NCBI GenBank assembly: GCA_027596075.1
Contig: JADGJC010000037.1
Location: forward strand, 140,731 to 204,730
DNA length: 64,000 bases
Origin: Rhizophlyctis rosea
Taxonomy: Eukaryota; Chytridiomycota; Chytridiomycetes; Rhizophlyctidales; Rhizophlyctidaceae
Direction of reading: 5' to 3'
Shown here: one piece after another, positions 37,801 through 48,771 of the stretch
How positions within the stretch are numbered: position 1 is the stretch's first letter
Layout: each line of letters starts with the position of its first letter
Notes under the pieces: generated by a model
Seen by the model: only the letters and a program-made list of their open reading frames with translations
The model's database searches: none
What the model was told of the DNA's origin: nothing
Program-made: the position numbers and the translations under genes

Positions 37801-40547
37801 GTGCAGGATAGGTGAAAACAGGAGACAGCGCCCAAAGAGTTTCTGGAGTGCAAGCAAATCATGGTTGGAAGATCTACCGCTCGGAGGCAAGACAACTGTT
37901 GCAATATCCCAATCGTCTATCAATGGCATGCCTTACGTCTTGGTATTTATTGGACGAATCTCATTTCTTGTGGACACCGATTCGTATTGTCCTGAGCAGT
38001 CGTTGAACGTCATGTCTAATTCCGTCAACTGCTCTTTCCCCTTCATACGATGCTGGCAATTTTCCATCTTGTGAGTATTCAACGGCCCTGAGATCCATCC
38101 GCTCAACTCTCTGGGTTGGCAAAATGGAGGTGAAATATTTTGGCAGATATCGACCGACATTCGTGACTTTGTGCATCAGTGGCCATTCAGGATCCGCAAA
38201 GAAGGTGAATGACATCCAGAAAGCGTGAACATTCTGGGGCCAAAGCCATTCTCCGAAGCGGACTGGCATATCATATTTCTCACCCCGATTTCTTTTCTTC
38301 CTTCATATGATACGTCCTCACATGCAGCAACTCAATCGCCTTCTCTGCCGACTCACACTGAATAGGCGCGGGATGATCCAACAGCTCGCCCAAATGTGGA
38401 ACACTTTGCTTTTTCCACCGTCCTGCACAAGTTGCTGCAACTTATGTAGGGCAATAGGTGGCGGTGATGTATCAAAAAAAAAGCAGCATGCGAGACGTAC
38501 GCAACAGTGCACTAGCGGGTGCAATTCTTAAAGTGCACTGTGTGGTCCGTATTTCGATCCTTCTTCGGTGCTGAAATCCCGAGCTGGCATGCAACCATAA
38601 CAAATCAGAACGACTCGGCCACCACCCGTTTCTATGCACATACCCCCGGCCTCTAGAGATTGCCAATCGGACTACCGCCATGAGGGTGTGATAGCGTCAC
38701 AATATTGAACTGTGTTGGAACACAACTGCCGCAATTTCGCCCTGAATGCCCTGCCATCCCACCATATGTTCTGATCGATGGCTATTACCTAATGAGCAGA
38801 CAATAACAATCACGCACGATGGCAGAAGATGGTCTGCTCAGATTACATTCGACGCCGGGCTCAGTAAGTGTACTCATGTTCAAAGTAGATGCGACATTAG
38901 CGGACTGAGCGTATTGTGCAAAAATCACAAAACAAGCCGCGTTCAAGGACTCTTACTGCCCGAAAGATAGGAATACAATTCCTCCAGCCGACTTTCAAGT
39001 CGGGATGTTTCGTCGATGCATTTTCTGTCGCCACAATATCATCGAAATTAAAACAGATACAAGCGACTTTCGCATTAAATGTGTATATGAGAACGGTTTT
39101 TTTTACACACTTCCAATTGAGGTCATCGCTTTGATTTGTGTGCCGCATACCTTGAAGGGACAGTCAACATTGGTCTTGACTTTAGGTTTCTTTTTCACCT
39201 TTATGGGTTTATGTTATGATAGTTACTTGGCTACAACCCTTGATCCTGATGTGAAACCCCTTTCTGCTGCAGTCACTTCTGTGCAGGACCATTGGGGAAT
39301 TACTCTGACGAGCCAAGAGCAACAAGCGCAAATCGCATGACAAAAAGGACGACGCAGATTGCTTACACCAGCATATGAATCACAAGTTTCTGGGTTCAGG
39401 CATCGCAGCGGAATTTTCACTTTTCCCACCCACACTTGTACGATATAATGTTACCTTGGAGCGGATTGCAGTGCATGACATACATGACCTTGGATGCAAG
39501 AATTTGGAAAAATAAGGTTATATTACACAGGATCAAGGATTTGCAGGAAAGCAACACGCTTCATCCACCATCAACGAAACGACTTCTTATGCAATTCTTC
39601 AAACTTAGATTGAAAGGCAGGGGAAGATCACATGTGAAAATTCCGTGTGAGGTGTGGTCCACGGACCTCCGCTCCTTTCGCTTTCGAAAGCGCTCACGTC
39701 CGTCAATAAGTGAAATCTACCTTGTGACGGCCATCGCTCATGTCACGTAATTGTGAGGTATAGACTTTCAATTGTGTTCCAGTCAATCATCAGAGGGGAG
39801 CAAGAACCGTAAGACCTTTAATGGGTAAAAATAATCCACGCAAAGGGAGCCAAGCACTACTCGATAACCACATGTATGAGAGGTACCTTGAATGACAACC
39901 CGGACGATGTCTAAGCTTTTGCCATACTGGTGGCAATCATTAGTGTCGATTGGTTTGGTTAAATGTGTTAATAAATTCCCTCCATCCAACCATGAAGAAC
40001 AACATCGAGTAGACCGAACGCTGCTGTTCAGACCTTCTCAAGGCATTGGCAATATCTTCAATCAGTCGAAAGTTGTCTATGAGCATTCAAGTAGCATTAC
40101 AAGCGAATGTGCATTGATTGGAGCTAGTACACGTCGTTGTGGAAGGCTGGGAATATGGGAACGTGACACTGCACGTTTGGCAGAGTGGTCGGTTCCCAAC
40201 GATCTGCACCGACTGCTTATGGACTACAAACCTCGACTTGATATCACGATAGGTTAAGTGAAAGTTGCGCAGTTCAGAGACCGTGGGACATGATCTTAGG
40301 GAATGGAAGGTGATTTCGATGACTGCTGGAGGAACAGAAGAGAGATGGTGCGACCCCGCTATTTATATGCTTTTGTGGCGCTAAGCCACATCCGCCAATT
40401 TCATCGCAACGTGTCAACCTGTGGGCCCAGCTGAATTCTCCTTCCACTTCCCACATCTTGCCCAGCGCGTTGTATCACAGTTATAAGGCAGTGACGCTGT
40501 CGTGCAAATACCCAACAAACACATCATATCAGGGTAAAAGCGACGAA
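31900..40547. other. gene desert
   Basis: 8.6 kb without a supportable gene. The first few hundred bases (about 31,900-32,150, T-rich with several TTTTTTT runs) are probably the actin 3' untranslated region. The frame at 39005-39340 includes one hydrophobic stretch (LVLTLGFFFTFMGL) but nothing else gene-like. No tRNA, rRNA, long repeat or transposon protein was recognised. Confidence 0.5.
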
Positions 40548-41436
40548 ATGGCAGAGAAGTTCATCGAAGAGTATGGTATGTGGAGGAGGAAGGAAGATTT
40601 ACTTTGCGTGATGATCTCCGATGTGAATCCACCACAATAAAACTCCCACCCACACCAGACAAGTCGCCTGTCATCATAACACCCTACAACGGCGTGGAAC
40701 TAAAACACAACACAGATGATGCAGTTCGGAAGGTATGGAAGACAGTATTACCACCTATCAAATTACGACTATAGACAAACTACGTTGCACTTCTCACAGC
40801 TCTTCACAACCACCTTCGGCTACAAAGAATCCACAACCCACTCCGACATGCGCCTCATCCTCGGCTACTCCGCCTGCTTCTTCGCTGCGGCAGGAGCAGC
40901 TTACTCCTACAAAGTTCCTTTTCCTGACTGTCGGCCCCTGCTAGCTGTTTGCGTTGTCGCGTATGTGTTGTTGTTTTCACTCTGCTCTACCGACCTTGGC
41001 AGTGACACCCCCTTAAAACTCATAGATACTTTATCCTAAACGGCGCCATGATCCTCTACGCTCAATACATCGAAAAGGACATCATCTTTGTAGGAAGTAA
41101 AACCGACCGTCTGGGCGTGGTAAGTCCTCTAGTCCACCCCTCCCACTCACCACAACCCCTCACCTAAACAAACCCCACCCCGCCACAAAGGAACCCCCAA
41201 AAACAATAACAATCCACTCCGATACCCCTCGCTTCTCCTCCTCCTACACCCTAACATTCGAAATCACCTCCACAAAACCCTCATCCAAATCCACCCCCGC
41301 CCAAAAAACATCGTCCCTCAAATCCCATTTCGGTGCCTGGTTTGACACCGAGGGCCGGTTCTTCCCTCGTGATTTCCACGCGGACGTGGTGAAGGCTGTT
41401 GGGTCGCAGGGTACGCTGGAGATGAAGGGCGAATGA
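40548..41436 (+). CDS. SPC2: signal peptidase complex subunit 2 (SPC25 family)
   Basis: Five exons in consistent phase (40548-40575, 40659-40732, 40800-40960, 41026-41119, 41191-41436) give 200 aa. The start is MAEKFIEEYDKSPVIITP. Two membrane segments form the family hairpin: RLILGYSACFFAAAGAAYSY, then after KVPFPDCRP the segment LLAVCVVAYFILNGAMILYA; this is followed by QYIEKDIIFVGSKTDR. A cytosolic domain ends HFGAWFDTEGRFFPRDFHAD and GTLEMKGE. The protein is an ER membrane subunit of signal peptidase; in other organisms it helps the complex contact the Sec61 translocon. Human SPCS2 is about 226 aa, so length fits. Convergent with the Dip1-like gene, 229 bp between stops. Confidence 0.92.
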
Positions 41437-41665
41437 GTGTGTGTGGTTCTGGAGAGGTTAGGGGGGAGCATTTCATGTATATTTTCGTTGGTCACGTGTA
41501 ATATACCATTAGCTTTGGGCTCATAAGTGGGATGCTATCGACGATCCTGAATTAGAAAAAGAAACCTACGAAGTATGGTATCATCTACTGCTACTGAAAC
41601 AGGACGGAAACTACTTAAGTTACTAGGTATCTACTCAACCCTCCATCCTTATATATCTTAGCCTG
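41437..41665. other. convergent 3' intergenic region
   Basis: 229 bp between two converging stop codons. It must hold both 3' ends; several short A/T-rich stretches (for example near 41495 and 41550) could serve polyadenylation, but I cannot assign sites. Confidence 0.5.
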
Positions 41666-43303
41666 CTATGCGAGTAGGCCTTCCACCTCATTCAGCACCC
41701 TATCTGCCACTCGTCTGGTCCCACTCCGCCCACGAGGATCATCCCGCAACTCTGTCAGCATTCGCGTCAATTCTGCTGATTTATATCTATGCTTTGCGAG
41801 ATCCGTGTTGCGCAACAGTGGAGGGAGGAGCAGGATGTAGCCTTCCCTTAGCTGTTTGGTATCGACACCAACGGTCAGTTTTTGCGATATTTCCCATATA
41901 AGAGACCGACTGAAGACAAAGGCAAAACATACCTGCTCATCTTCGTCACTAGTGTTACGTGTCTCGCGGAGGATGACGCTGTGTCAGAATGATCCATATC
42001 AGCAAATTCCGTCTACAAACTTCCCAAAACCGGAATAACAACTCACTCCATAATCACACGGGTATCATTGGTATAAAAGAGTTTCGCCAACTCTGCACTC
42101 GTGAAAATCTCCTGAAGGAACCGAATCATCACAAGCTGCAGTGATAGGTCACCTATGTCAACAGTATTGGTCAGCTCCTTGCTAAGTTATGTCAATTCCG
42201 AGCTACTATTTCATGAGGTCCACGTAAACTCACTGGCTCGATTGAACATAAACACCAAATTCTCTGATAGCGTTTTGCATTCATTGATACGCAAAGTGAT
42301 GGTTGACGTGACGCGATTTGAGAAGGTGGCGCTGAATGCGGTTTTGAGGCGGAATTGCTCGTTTATTATGAGCTGGAAATGACGAAAGTATAGGTGGATA
42401 AGCTCAGGCACGTAGATGCATTAGAAACGATCTGGCTCCTCACCAAAAGCCGGATCAATGCATAGTTTTCTGATTCGTTCTTGTCTCTTGTTGCTTCGAT
42501 CTGATCCAGCAAGAATGTCAGGAAGGCGTCATCGAACGTGTCTACATCCAAATTTTGGTCAATCTGGAAAAAAACGCGGTCTTCTCGACATCCATAATGT
42601 AAGTGCGCCAACACTCACGTACCAAGATCGGCAATCGACAACTCCTGAATCTTCGCCAACTCATACAAAAGCTGCACCGCAACATGATGCGATCTATCCC
42701 CGACCCGAGTGGCAATGACGGTTTTCAAGTGGGGAAGCCAGTCCTCCTCTAATAGCCTGCGGTATGTGTTGACGTAGTCTTGACCGAGGCGGTAGAGGAG
42801 GGAGTATACTATGTATGCATTGTCTGGGTCCTGCGGGCGGGTTGGGACGCGTCGTGCGTGGAGATGCAGCTCAGAGTGTTGCATACCTCGTCATCAGTCC
42901 TGGAGAGGGACCGCAAGACTTCTTCCCGTGACTCGTCAAACGTGTGGGATTCAAGGACTTCTGAACATATGATGTCCATATCGTTGTCGGAGCGGATGTC
43001 TGGGCGAAGGCGTTGTGAAACCCTCCAGGCTTGTGAGAGCTTGAGCACCGGCCAAAAGCACTTACATCGCGTGGAACGCTTGATCCTTTCGATGACAAGC
43101 TTGAGCTGCTGTTCTACATCTTCGGCGCCTCCAGGTGTTGCGACGAGCAGCTCGGTGACATCTAAAACGCGACGCGTGAGAAAGAGCTCACGTGCATCCC
43201 AGTTTTGTTCAGCATACACCCATAACGCACCAGCGAGGAGGCTTTCCAACTCTATGAGGTCCTCCGAACCACGCCGCGATGTCAAAAGGGACGTCGTGGA
43301 CAT
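41666..43303 (-). CDS. SPIN90/Ldb17/Dip1 family Arp2/3 activator
   Basis: Eight exons, 5' to 3': 43066-43303, 42887-42999, 42623-42830, 42444-42583, 42234-42372, 42047-42152, 41933-41978, 41666-41851; 391 aa, near S. pombe Dip1. The C-terminal half matches the SPIN90/Ldb17 leucine-rich (former DUF2013) domain: FDDAFLTFLLDQIEATRDKN, LIINEQFRLKTAFSAT, NLVFMFNRASDLSLQLVMIR, LFYTNDTRVIMDVILRETRN, and EGYILLLPPLLRNTDLAKHRYK. Family members bind Arp2/3 complex and start linear seed filaments for endocytic actin patches. The N-terminal part is helical and armadillo-like. All junction phases agree. The intron at 42584-42622 would be only 39 nt, shorter than every other intron here, so that junction is the least certain. 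The start is the first ATG in frame. Confidence 0.85.
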
Positions 43304-46300
43304 CTGCGCTGTCGTGTAACTGGAGGCTGAGAATGCGGTTGCAGATGGTGGGAAAGCAAGATGTGGAAGGCGAGCGAAATTTTGTCAAGCTTTTTGGGGA
43401 TGATGGCCCTGGGGCTCTGGGGCCGCTCTCAGGTCATGCGCTTCTCGCGACGCTTCAGGTGGTGTTACTGGTGTAGACCATGCAGCCTGCTCGCATCGTG
43501 TTTGAACGATGAAAGCCCCATCGTAGACAACATCTCATGAAGCTCACAGCCTGGAGATTTCCTTTCATTATTTGTCTCAAGCTCATATTTTTTGTACTCA
43601 CAGTCACGAAGTGTGGGCGCTCCTCTTTGCACCCCTCTTCCACATGTTTCCCGCCCAACATCACAAAAACGGGTGTTATTGATCATATGAAGTATGTAAA
43701 CGAAGTCAGGCGCCGCGCTTGTGCTTTGACTCTCATGACAATGGGGTACTGGTATCTTTTGGGACCCTGAATCAGGACCGAAAGATTGTCAACGGAGCCG
43801 AATGTCAGTTGGAGTCCCACTTGTGCACCCTTTGCGTCCAGTTTCAAAAGTCATTCAAGCATTGCGATACCGAACGCTACACATCCGCTCCTTTTTCTTG
43901 TTTTTGGTATAGGCTATGGGCCTACGATTTGCAAACTTTGTAAACTGCCTCCTGCATGTGCATTTGGTGTAACCCTAATCTGACGGCTGATCGGTGAAAG
44001 TGTTGCGAGGCAATTAACATGGGACTGCTGGCGGAATTCTTGCTAAACACTGTCATTTAAGTCCGACATCACGTACAAATAGCGTGGCTATTGACGTGCG
44101 ATGCGTTATTCCATTCTCTGTCGTCTAACTTTCGTCTCGCTTCACGTTCAATGCAACCTAACCAGTCAATCCACTCTCGTCAGAAACGCAAATGAGGCGG
44201 TACTACTTGATTGCATCGGATGCCACTCATGATTGATCCCCTCTCATCGCCGATGTGTTTACAGCAATACATTTCAGACAGCAAATAAGTGTATTTCGAT
44301 CGGAGGAAACTATGTCAGCAGACTTGTATGCAATCATGCATGGAAGCTCTGCGGCAAATCTCAGGCCATTTCAGCATTGTCTCGCAATGTAGAGCTGTGT
44401 GGTGCTTGCTGCTGCTTTGAATTGATCCGATTTAATCGGCCCAGTTGTGTAGAAAAATCTCTGACCTTGATGTCGGTATCTTACATACAAAGGCATTACC
44501 TCCTTGTTGAAAGTCTAGAGGTGGTACCGCCTGTTCCACTGTGATCAACCTGAAAGTCGCAAATCACACACTTGCTTTCAAAGTTCCGTCCTCCAGTTCA
44601 CCACTCCTATCACAATGATTTGACCCTGTTTGCAAACTCGGTCAGTCTTGTTCCTAACCGGGTTCTGCCATGACTCTGCAGATGTGGTCTTTATGAAACT
44701 AAGCTTATGTCTGATGTTGAAGACAGCGGGGTTACGTTTTAGTGAGGTGTGGAAGCAGCCAGGGTACGTGTGACTTGTCACGCTGTACAGATGCGTGCGA
44801 TGGGGGAAGTCCCCATTATCTGTATTTTGCAACAATTTCTCCACAAACTCTCAATGTCACTTGCACATCCACTTTTCTTGCTCCGTGGGTTGAGGTACAC
44901 GGGTCGGTTGTCCGGTGAGGGAAGCCAGTTCTCTTTTTCCAAAGCGTCAATGAAAGCATTCTCCACGTTTCCATATTAAATTGACGCCAGGATCGTGGTG
45001 GGGCTGTTGGTCTTGCCACATGGATCTAGACCCGCAGGGTCTTCAAAGAAATATTTTGAGGAGACCAAATATGTGCAGGGGTGTGTTCTACTTGTCTTCT
45101 TATGCTGTCAAGGGTTTGGGATAGATTGACAGGTCCTGCTGTGCGACACCATCAAAACCATTACCATTCGTTGTGTCGATTGCTTTGTGAAGCCAGTTGG
45201 CCGACTGTGCCCACGTTCACTTGAGAATTGCACATGAATGCCAGGCGTCCTACTTCCGCGTTGCAACGTGAATGGAATCAGTTTGACTCTCACAGGCCTG
45301 TAAAGCCTCGATTTTGGCGTCTAAGAGCTTGTATCACCAAACCTACGACGTCAATGGTTTCGCGCACAAGTCTGCCTGGGCATTCCAATCTGAACAGCGT
45401 GCATTGGGGATTCAAAGCAACGACACCACCGTTTGCCTGAAGACCACCCCTTGCGCTTACGAGTTTGCGTGCGCACTTTCAATTTGGCGTTCAGCATTTT
45501 CAATAAAGAATCATGTGAAGAAGTCTAAGTTCAGCGTTTTACGTTGTGCTGGCAAGATGCCAACATGAATGTGTCTTTCACAATTGCTGGTGTCAAATGT
45601 CAAATCGAATGCTTCTCATTTGGCCCTTGTTAGCTGTTTAGCTGGCTATTTCCGGGGTCCGCTCGTTCGATCCTCGACTTGAGGCCTACCGTGGCAACGA
45701 CCGAAGTAGACTAGCAAGAAAGAGTGCACATATCCATACCAAGGGAAAGGTGTTAGCTGAGAGGCGCGCTAATGCAAGTCAAGCGAGTGTAATAGTCCAC
45801 TGCTGAGAGTCGCAATATCGGGGCTCAGAATTAATCAATGGCCTCTGCACTCGGGCTGGACGAAAATCAGTAGAATTGTGCCCTCATTAAGTTGACACAC
45901 GATGACATTCTCCGCAGAGGACCTGTGAAGGACCTGCAGTGTAACGGCTCACATGTATGAATAAGCTGGCTCCGGAGGCATTCATGAAAACAAAAAGGAC
46001 CACCCTGGCGCCTCCGAAGGGCTTGCCGTGGTCCAGAACCTGGAGCTGCAAAACGCGGTTGTATCCACCTGCATGCCGACTCTCGAGTATTTTGGCATCA
46101 GGAGATACGCTTCGGTCCAGACGGCCGCAAAATGACAAGAATTCTGCCCAGCTGGCCTAGGTTGAGAAAGAATTGCTGCCAGAGCTGTGTGAGGATTGAT
46201 GATAGCGCCCTCTTGATGTGGCGTTCAATGCAAACGTCTTGTATGTCGCATTCATCACCGAACCGTAAAGCGATGCTGATATGACTTGATTCGTCTACAG

Positions 46301-47664
46301 CGCATGTTTTATATCATCTCTGAATTGCAACAATATGGTCAACTTCTGATACGAGATCTTTTTCCCGGTCTCATCATTATCAAAATCAGTCTCCAATGTT
46401 TCCGATGCTTTCAGCAAAAAGGACCATTGTATCTCAAAATCTTGAGCGTGAACCAGAAGCGAGCTATGTTGCGCGGCGGGGTACTCATCTTCATGGCACC
46501 GGGCGAAGCACTCATCGCATTCCCGCTCCCCTCCCCTCCTCCTCCTAATCCAAAGTGGTCTACAAAAGTAAACTGGTAAGGCTTTTGTATCTCCACGGAC
46601 TCTCTTCTGGATCATAATTGATGGAGGCACCTGGATCAGGCAACCAAAAATAATGTTTGCGTACTAGGGTTCCACTCCTTCTACAACCACTCCCCTGGGA
46701 GTTGATCCGTTAACGTCAGCAACTGCATAATATGTGGAATGGATAGGAGACATCATCACACCATTAACGACCCACCGGGGTCAATATTATTTCAAGATGC
46801 TAACGGAAGGTAGTCAAAACTTCAGATTGCAGAAGAGAAGAATTAAACTTTCGTTATGCCTGCTCTGTTATGGCAGCTATGCAATCGTGATCAGCCGGAC
46901 TTGCAGAAGTGAGTATAACTTTTACCTCCACCTTTTCCAAAGTTGATTGCCTATGCCCGCTTCTAAACGTCCCATCGCACCCGCACAATGCAAGCGAATC
47001 AACCCATTACTTACACTTTGAAAAACCACCTTCCAAAGTCAACCCATCCTCCCCTCCCAAAGGGTCGTATGATCGGTGCGTACAATGGACCATGTCGTTG
47101 CAGGGGACATGGGGTTCTGACGCTCCACTAATGTTCCAGTCGTTCAAAAACATCATCGTGTTCTACGATGGATAGATGTCTGCCAATATTCTTTTTTGCC
47201 CTTTGAATCATGCTGATCTTCATGAAGAGCTTCTTGCTGCTTCAAGATTTCGTCAGATCTGTGAGCCTGCTTGCAAACACATCTCCGCTCGGTGGCCCGG
47301 GCAACCATATATCAGTGATGCGATCATACGCGCTGTTTGATATCCTGGAAGGTTGGAGTTTCTTAAGCTGTTGGGCGTTAGCCAACTGGGAAACATAGAA
47401 AAAGCCGAAACAAGCACAAGTATTGCAATCAAACTGTCGAGAACTCGATCTCTGCTGGCCTTCGCAAGCAGTTTGGATGGTTTGAAGGACTAAATTGGAC
47501 AAAATGGAGTGATCCGCATACGCAAGGTCTTCAACTCCCCTCGGCAGAGAACATCTTTAATGTCGGCATGTGCAACGTTCAGCTTGTTCTGCTATTGCAA
47601 CTTGGCTGGAAAAGGCACCAGGCAAGGGTCCTCCACCATTCAAACCGAGCTGATGTAATCGGTT
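43304..47664. other. gene desert
   Basis: 4.4 kb with only short overlapping frames and no recognised product or RNA gene. The first bases upstream of 43,304 must include the promoter of the Dip1-like gene, but I see no clear element. Confidence 0.5.
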
Positions 47665-47730
47665 GGCAGGTGGCTTGGCTGAACGCGATCTGGTGATCGT
47701 CGGTTCGAGACCTTGTGCGACCGGTTTTGC
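47665..47730 (+). promoter_or_regulatory. tRNA-like A-box/B-box block upstream of U6
   Basis: GGTTCGAGACC at about 47701-47711 is a perfect match to the Pol III B-box consensus (GGTTCGANNCC). About 30 bp before it TGGCTTGGCTG resembles an A box with one mismatch, the normal tRNA spacing. The flanking arms do not fold as a tRNA (T stem and acceptor stem fail), so this is not a functional tRNA gene. It sits about 170 bp before U6 in the same orientation and may act as an external Pol III promoter or be a relic of a tRNA or SINE. Confidence 0.45.
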
Positions 47731-47842
47731 CGTTTACCCAGGGCCGCCAGGTCCAGCTCCTCTCGCATGGGTAGCCCCGCACACCTGACAAATACCACGT
47801 CACTCGACCAATCAGCATCGAGCTCAGCCCATCTCTGCAGGT

Positions 47843-47850
47843 TATATAAA
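47843..47850 (+). promoter_or_regulatory. TATA box of the U6 gene
   Basis: TATATAAA lies about 30-37 bp before the predicted U6 start, the position used by TATA-dependent Pol III U6 promoters. Confidence 0.75.
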
Positions 47851-47879
47851 GCGTGCTGCCCGTTCCACAATTCCGTCAA

Positions 47880-48003
47880 GTGCCTAGCACCTCTGACATC
47901 TATTAAATTGGAATCGATACAGAGAAGATTAGCATGGCTCCCTGTGCAAGGATGACACGCATTAATCTGAGTTGGAGACCCAGCCTAGCTGGGAAGTTTT
48001 TTT
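47880..48003 (+). ncRNA. U6 spliceosomal snRNA
   Basis: A 5' mini-hairpin (GTGC-CTA-GCAC, 47880-47890) is followed by TTAAATTGGAATCGATACA, the invariant ACAGAGA box at 47919-47925 (pairs with the 5' splice site), GATTAGCATGG containing the catalytic AGC triad at 47931-47933, and the internal stem-loop strand GTGCAAGGATGACACGC. The element ends in a run of seven T, a Pol III terminator. The 3' part is unusual: instead of the common short tail it contains a perfect 6-bp hairpin (CCCAGC-CTA-GCTGGG) just before the T run, making the RNA about 117-124 nt against a usual 100-112. U6 forms the spliceosome catalytic core with U2 after release from U4. Confidence 0.93.
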
Positions 48004-48158
48004 GGCTTTCTATTGGTACTAGTTTTGTTAAAATCGGCTATGTAAAAGTCGTTACTAGGTCCTTTCACGGTCCTGGGAGCTCAAATGGCACGATTTAACG
48101 TTTGTGAGCAAGCCGAGTGCGCCACAGATTGCGGTTGATTGTTACCGAAAGCCTGAGT

Positions 48159-48211
48159 TTAATGCGTGTCATCCTGAGTTGGAGACCCAGCCTAGCTGGG
48201 AAGTTTTTTTT
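48159..48211. repeat. duplicated U6 3' tail joined to an inverted U6 fragment
   Basis: Positions 48174-48210 repeat the U6 3' tail (47967-48003) exactly over 37 bp, including the hairpin and T run. Immediately before it, 48159-48174 is the exact reverse complement of 47950-47965, the U6 segment that directly precedes the tail in the real gene. The upstream ACAGAGA and AGC parts are absent, so this is not a second U6 gene. Confidence 0.85.
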
Positions 48212-48702
48212 GAATTTTTTGCATTCCGTCATCTGGGGCGGTCATTTTTCAGCAGCACAAAGGCGGGAAAGGGTCAGAAACATCGTTGGGAAGCAGGGTT
48301 ATCCATACATCCTAACCTCGTCTTTATACGACTTCTGCACCCAACGCTGTGGCTGTCAAAGCGACGGGGTGCAAAATATGACGCTTCAGAGGTTGCAGTG
48401 ACGCAGGAATGCAGCAAGTACTTCAAAATTTCAGCCTGGATACTTGCTCCATAGTACTTGGCGGGAGCGAGCACGGAATTGGATAACTGACCCTCTCAAG
48501 CGGGGTTTTGGGCAATGTCTTTGGCTTCGTCGGGCAGCGCTAACGCTGTGCACGACGGAATGCTCAATTCCTCACCATTTGTGATATGAGAGTGAAACCT
48601 TCGCAATGGCCCCGTATACTCCTTCACATGGCGCTCTCATCAGCCCTTTTGAAAAAGTTGAGTTGTTGCCTTTTCATATGCCTCTTGCATCGTTTTTGGC
48701 CT

Positions 48703-48771
48703 GCAGGTTGGAGAGGGGAGCAAGCAGGCGCGACCTGGGCCAAGTGGCTTGTGTGGCTTACGTCAGCCCCA
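48703..48771 (+). repeat. dispersed repeat copy A
   Basis: Shares GCAGGTTGG, GGGCCAAGTGGCTTG, TGGCTTACGTCAGC and trailing CCCA with the copy at 51129-51192, same orientation, with small indels between blocks. Part of it (TGGCTTGTGTGG) resembles a Pol III A box, but no matching B box follows. SINE relic is a guess. Confidence 0.6.

Noticed and set aside
39005..39340. small membrane protein
   Set aside because: One hydrophobic stretch only, no recognised family and no support from splice or start context.
47665..47730. tRNA gene
   Set aside because: The B box is perfect, but the T stem has only two pairs and the acceptor and D arms do not pair, so it is not a functional tRNA.
48159..48211. 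second U6 gene
   Set aside because: Only the 3' tail and an inverted 16-bp piece are present; the ACAGAGA box and AGC triad are missing.
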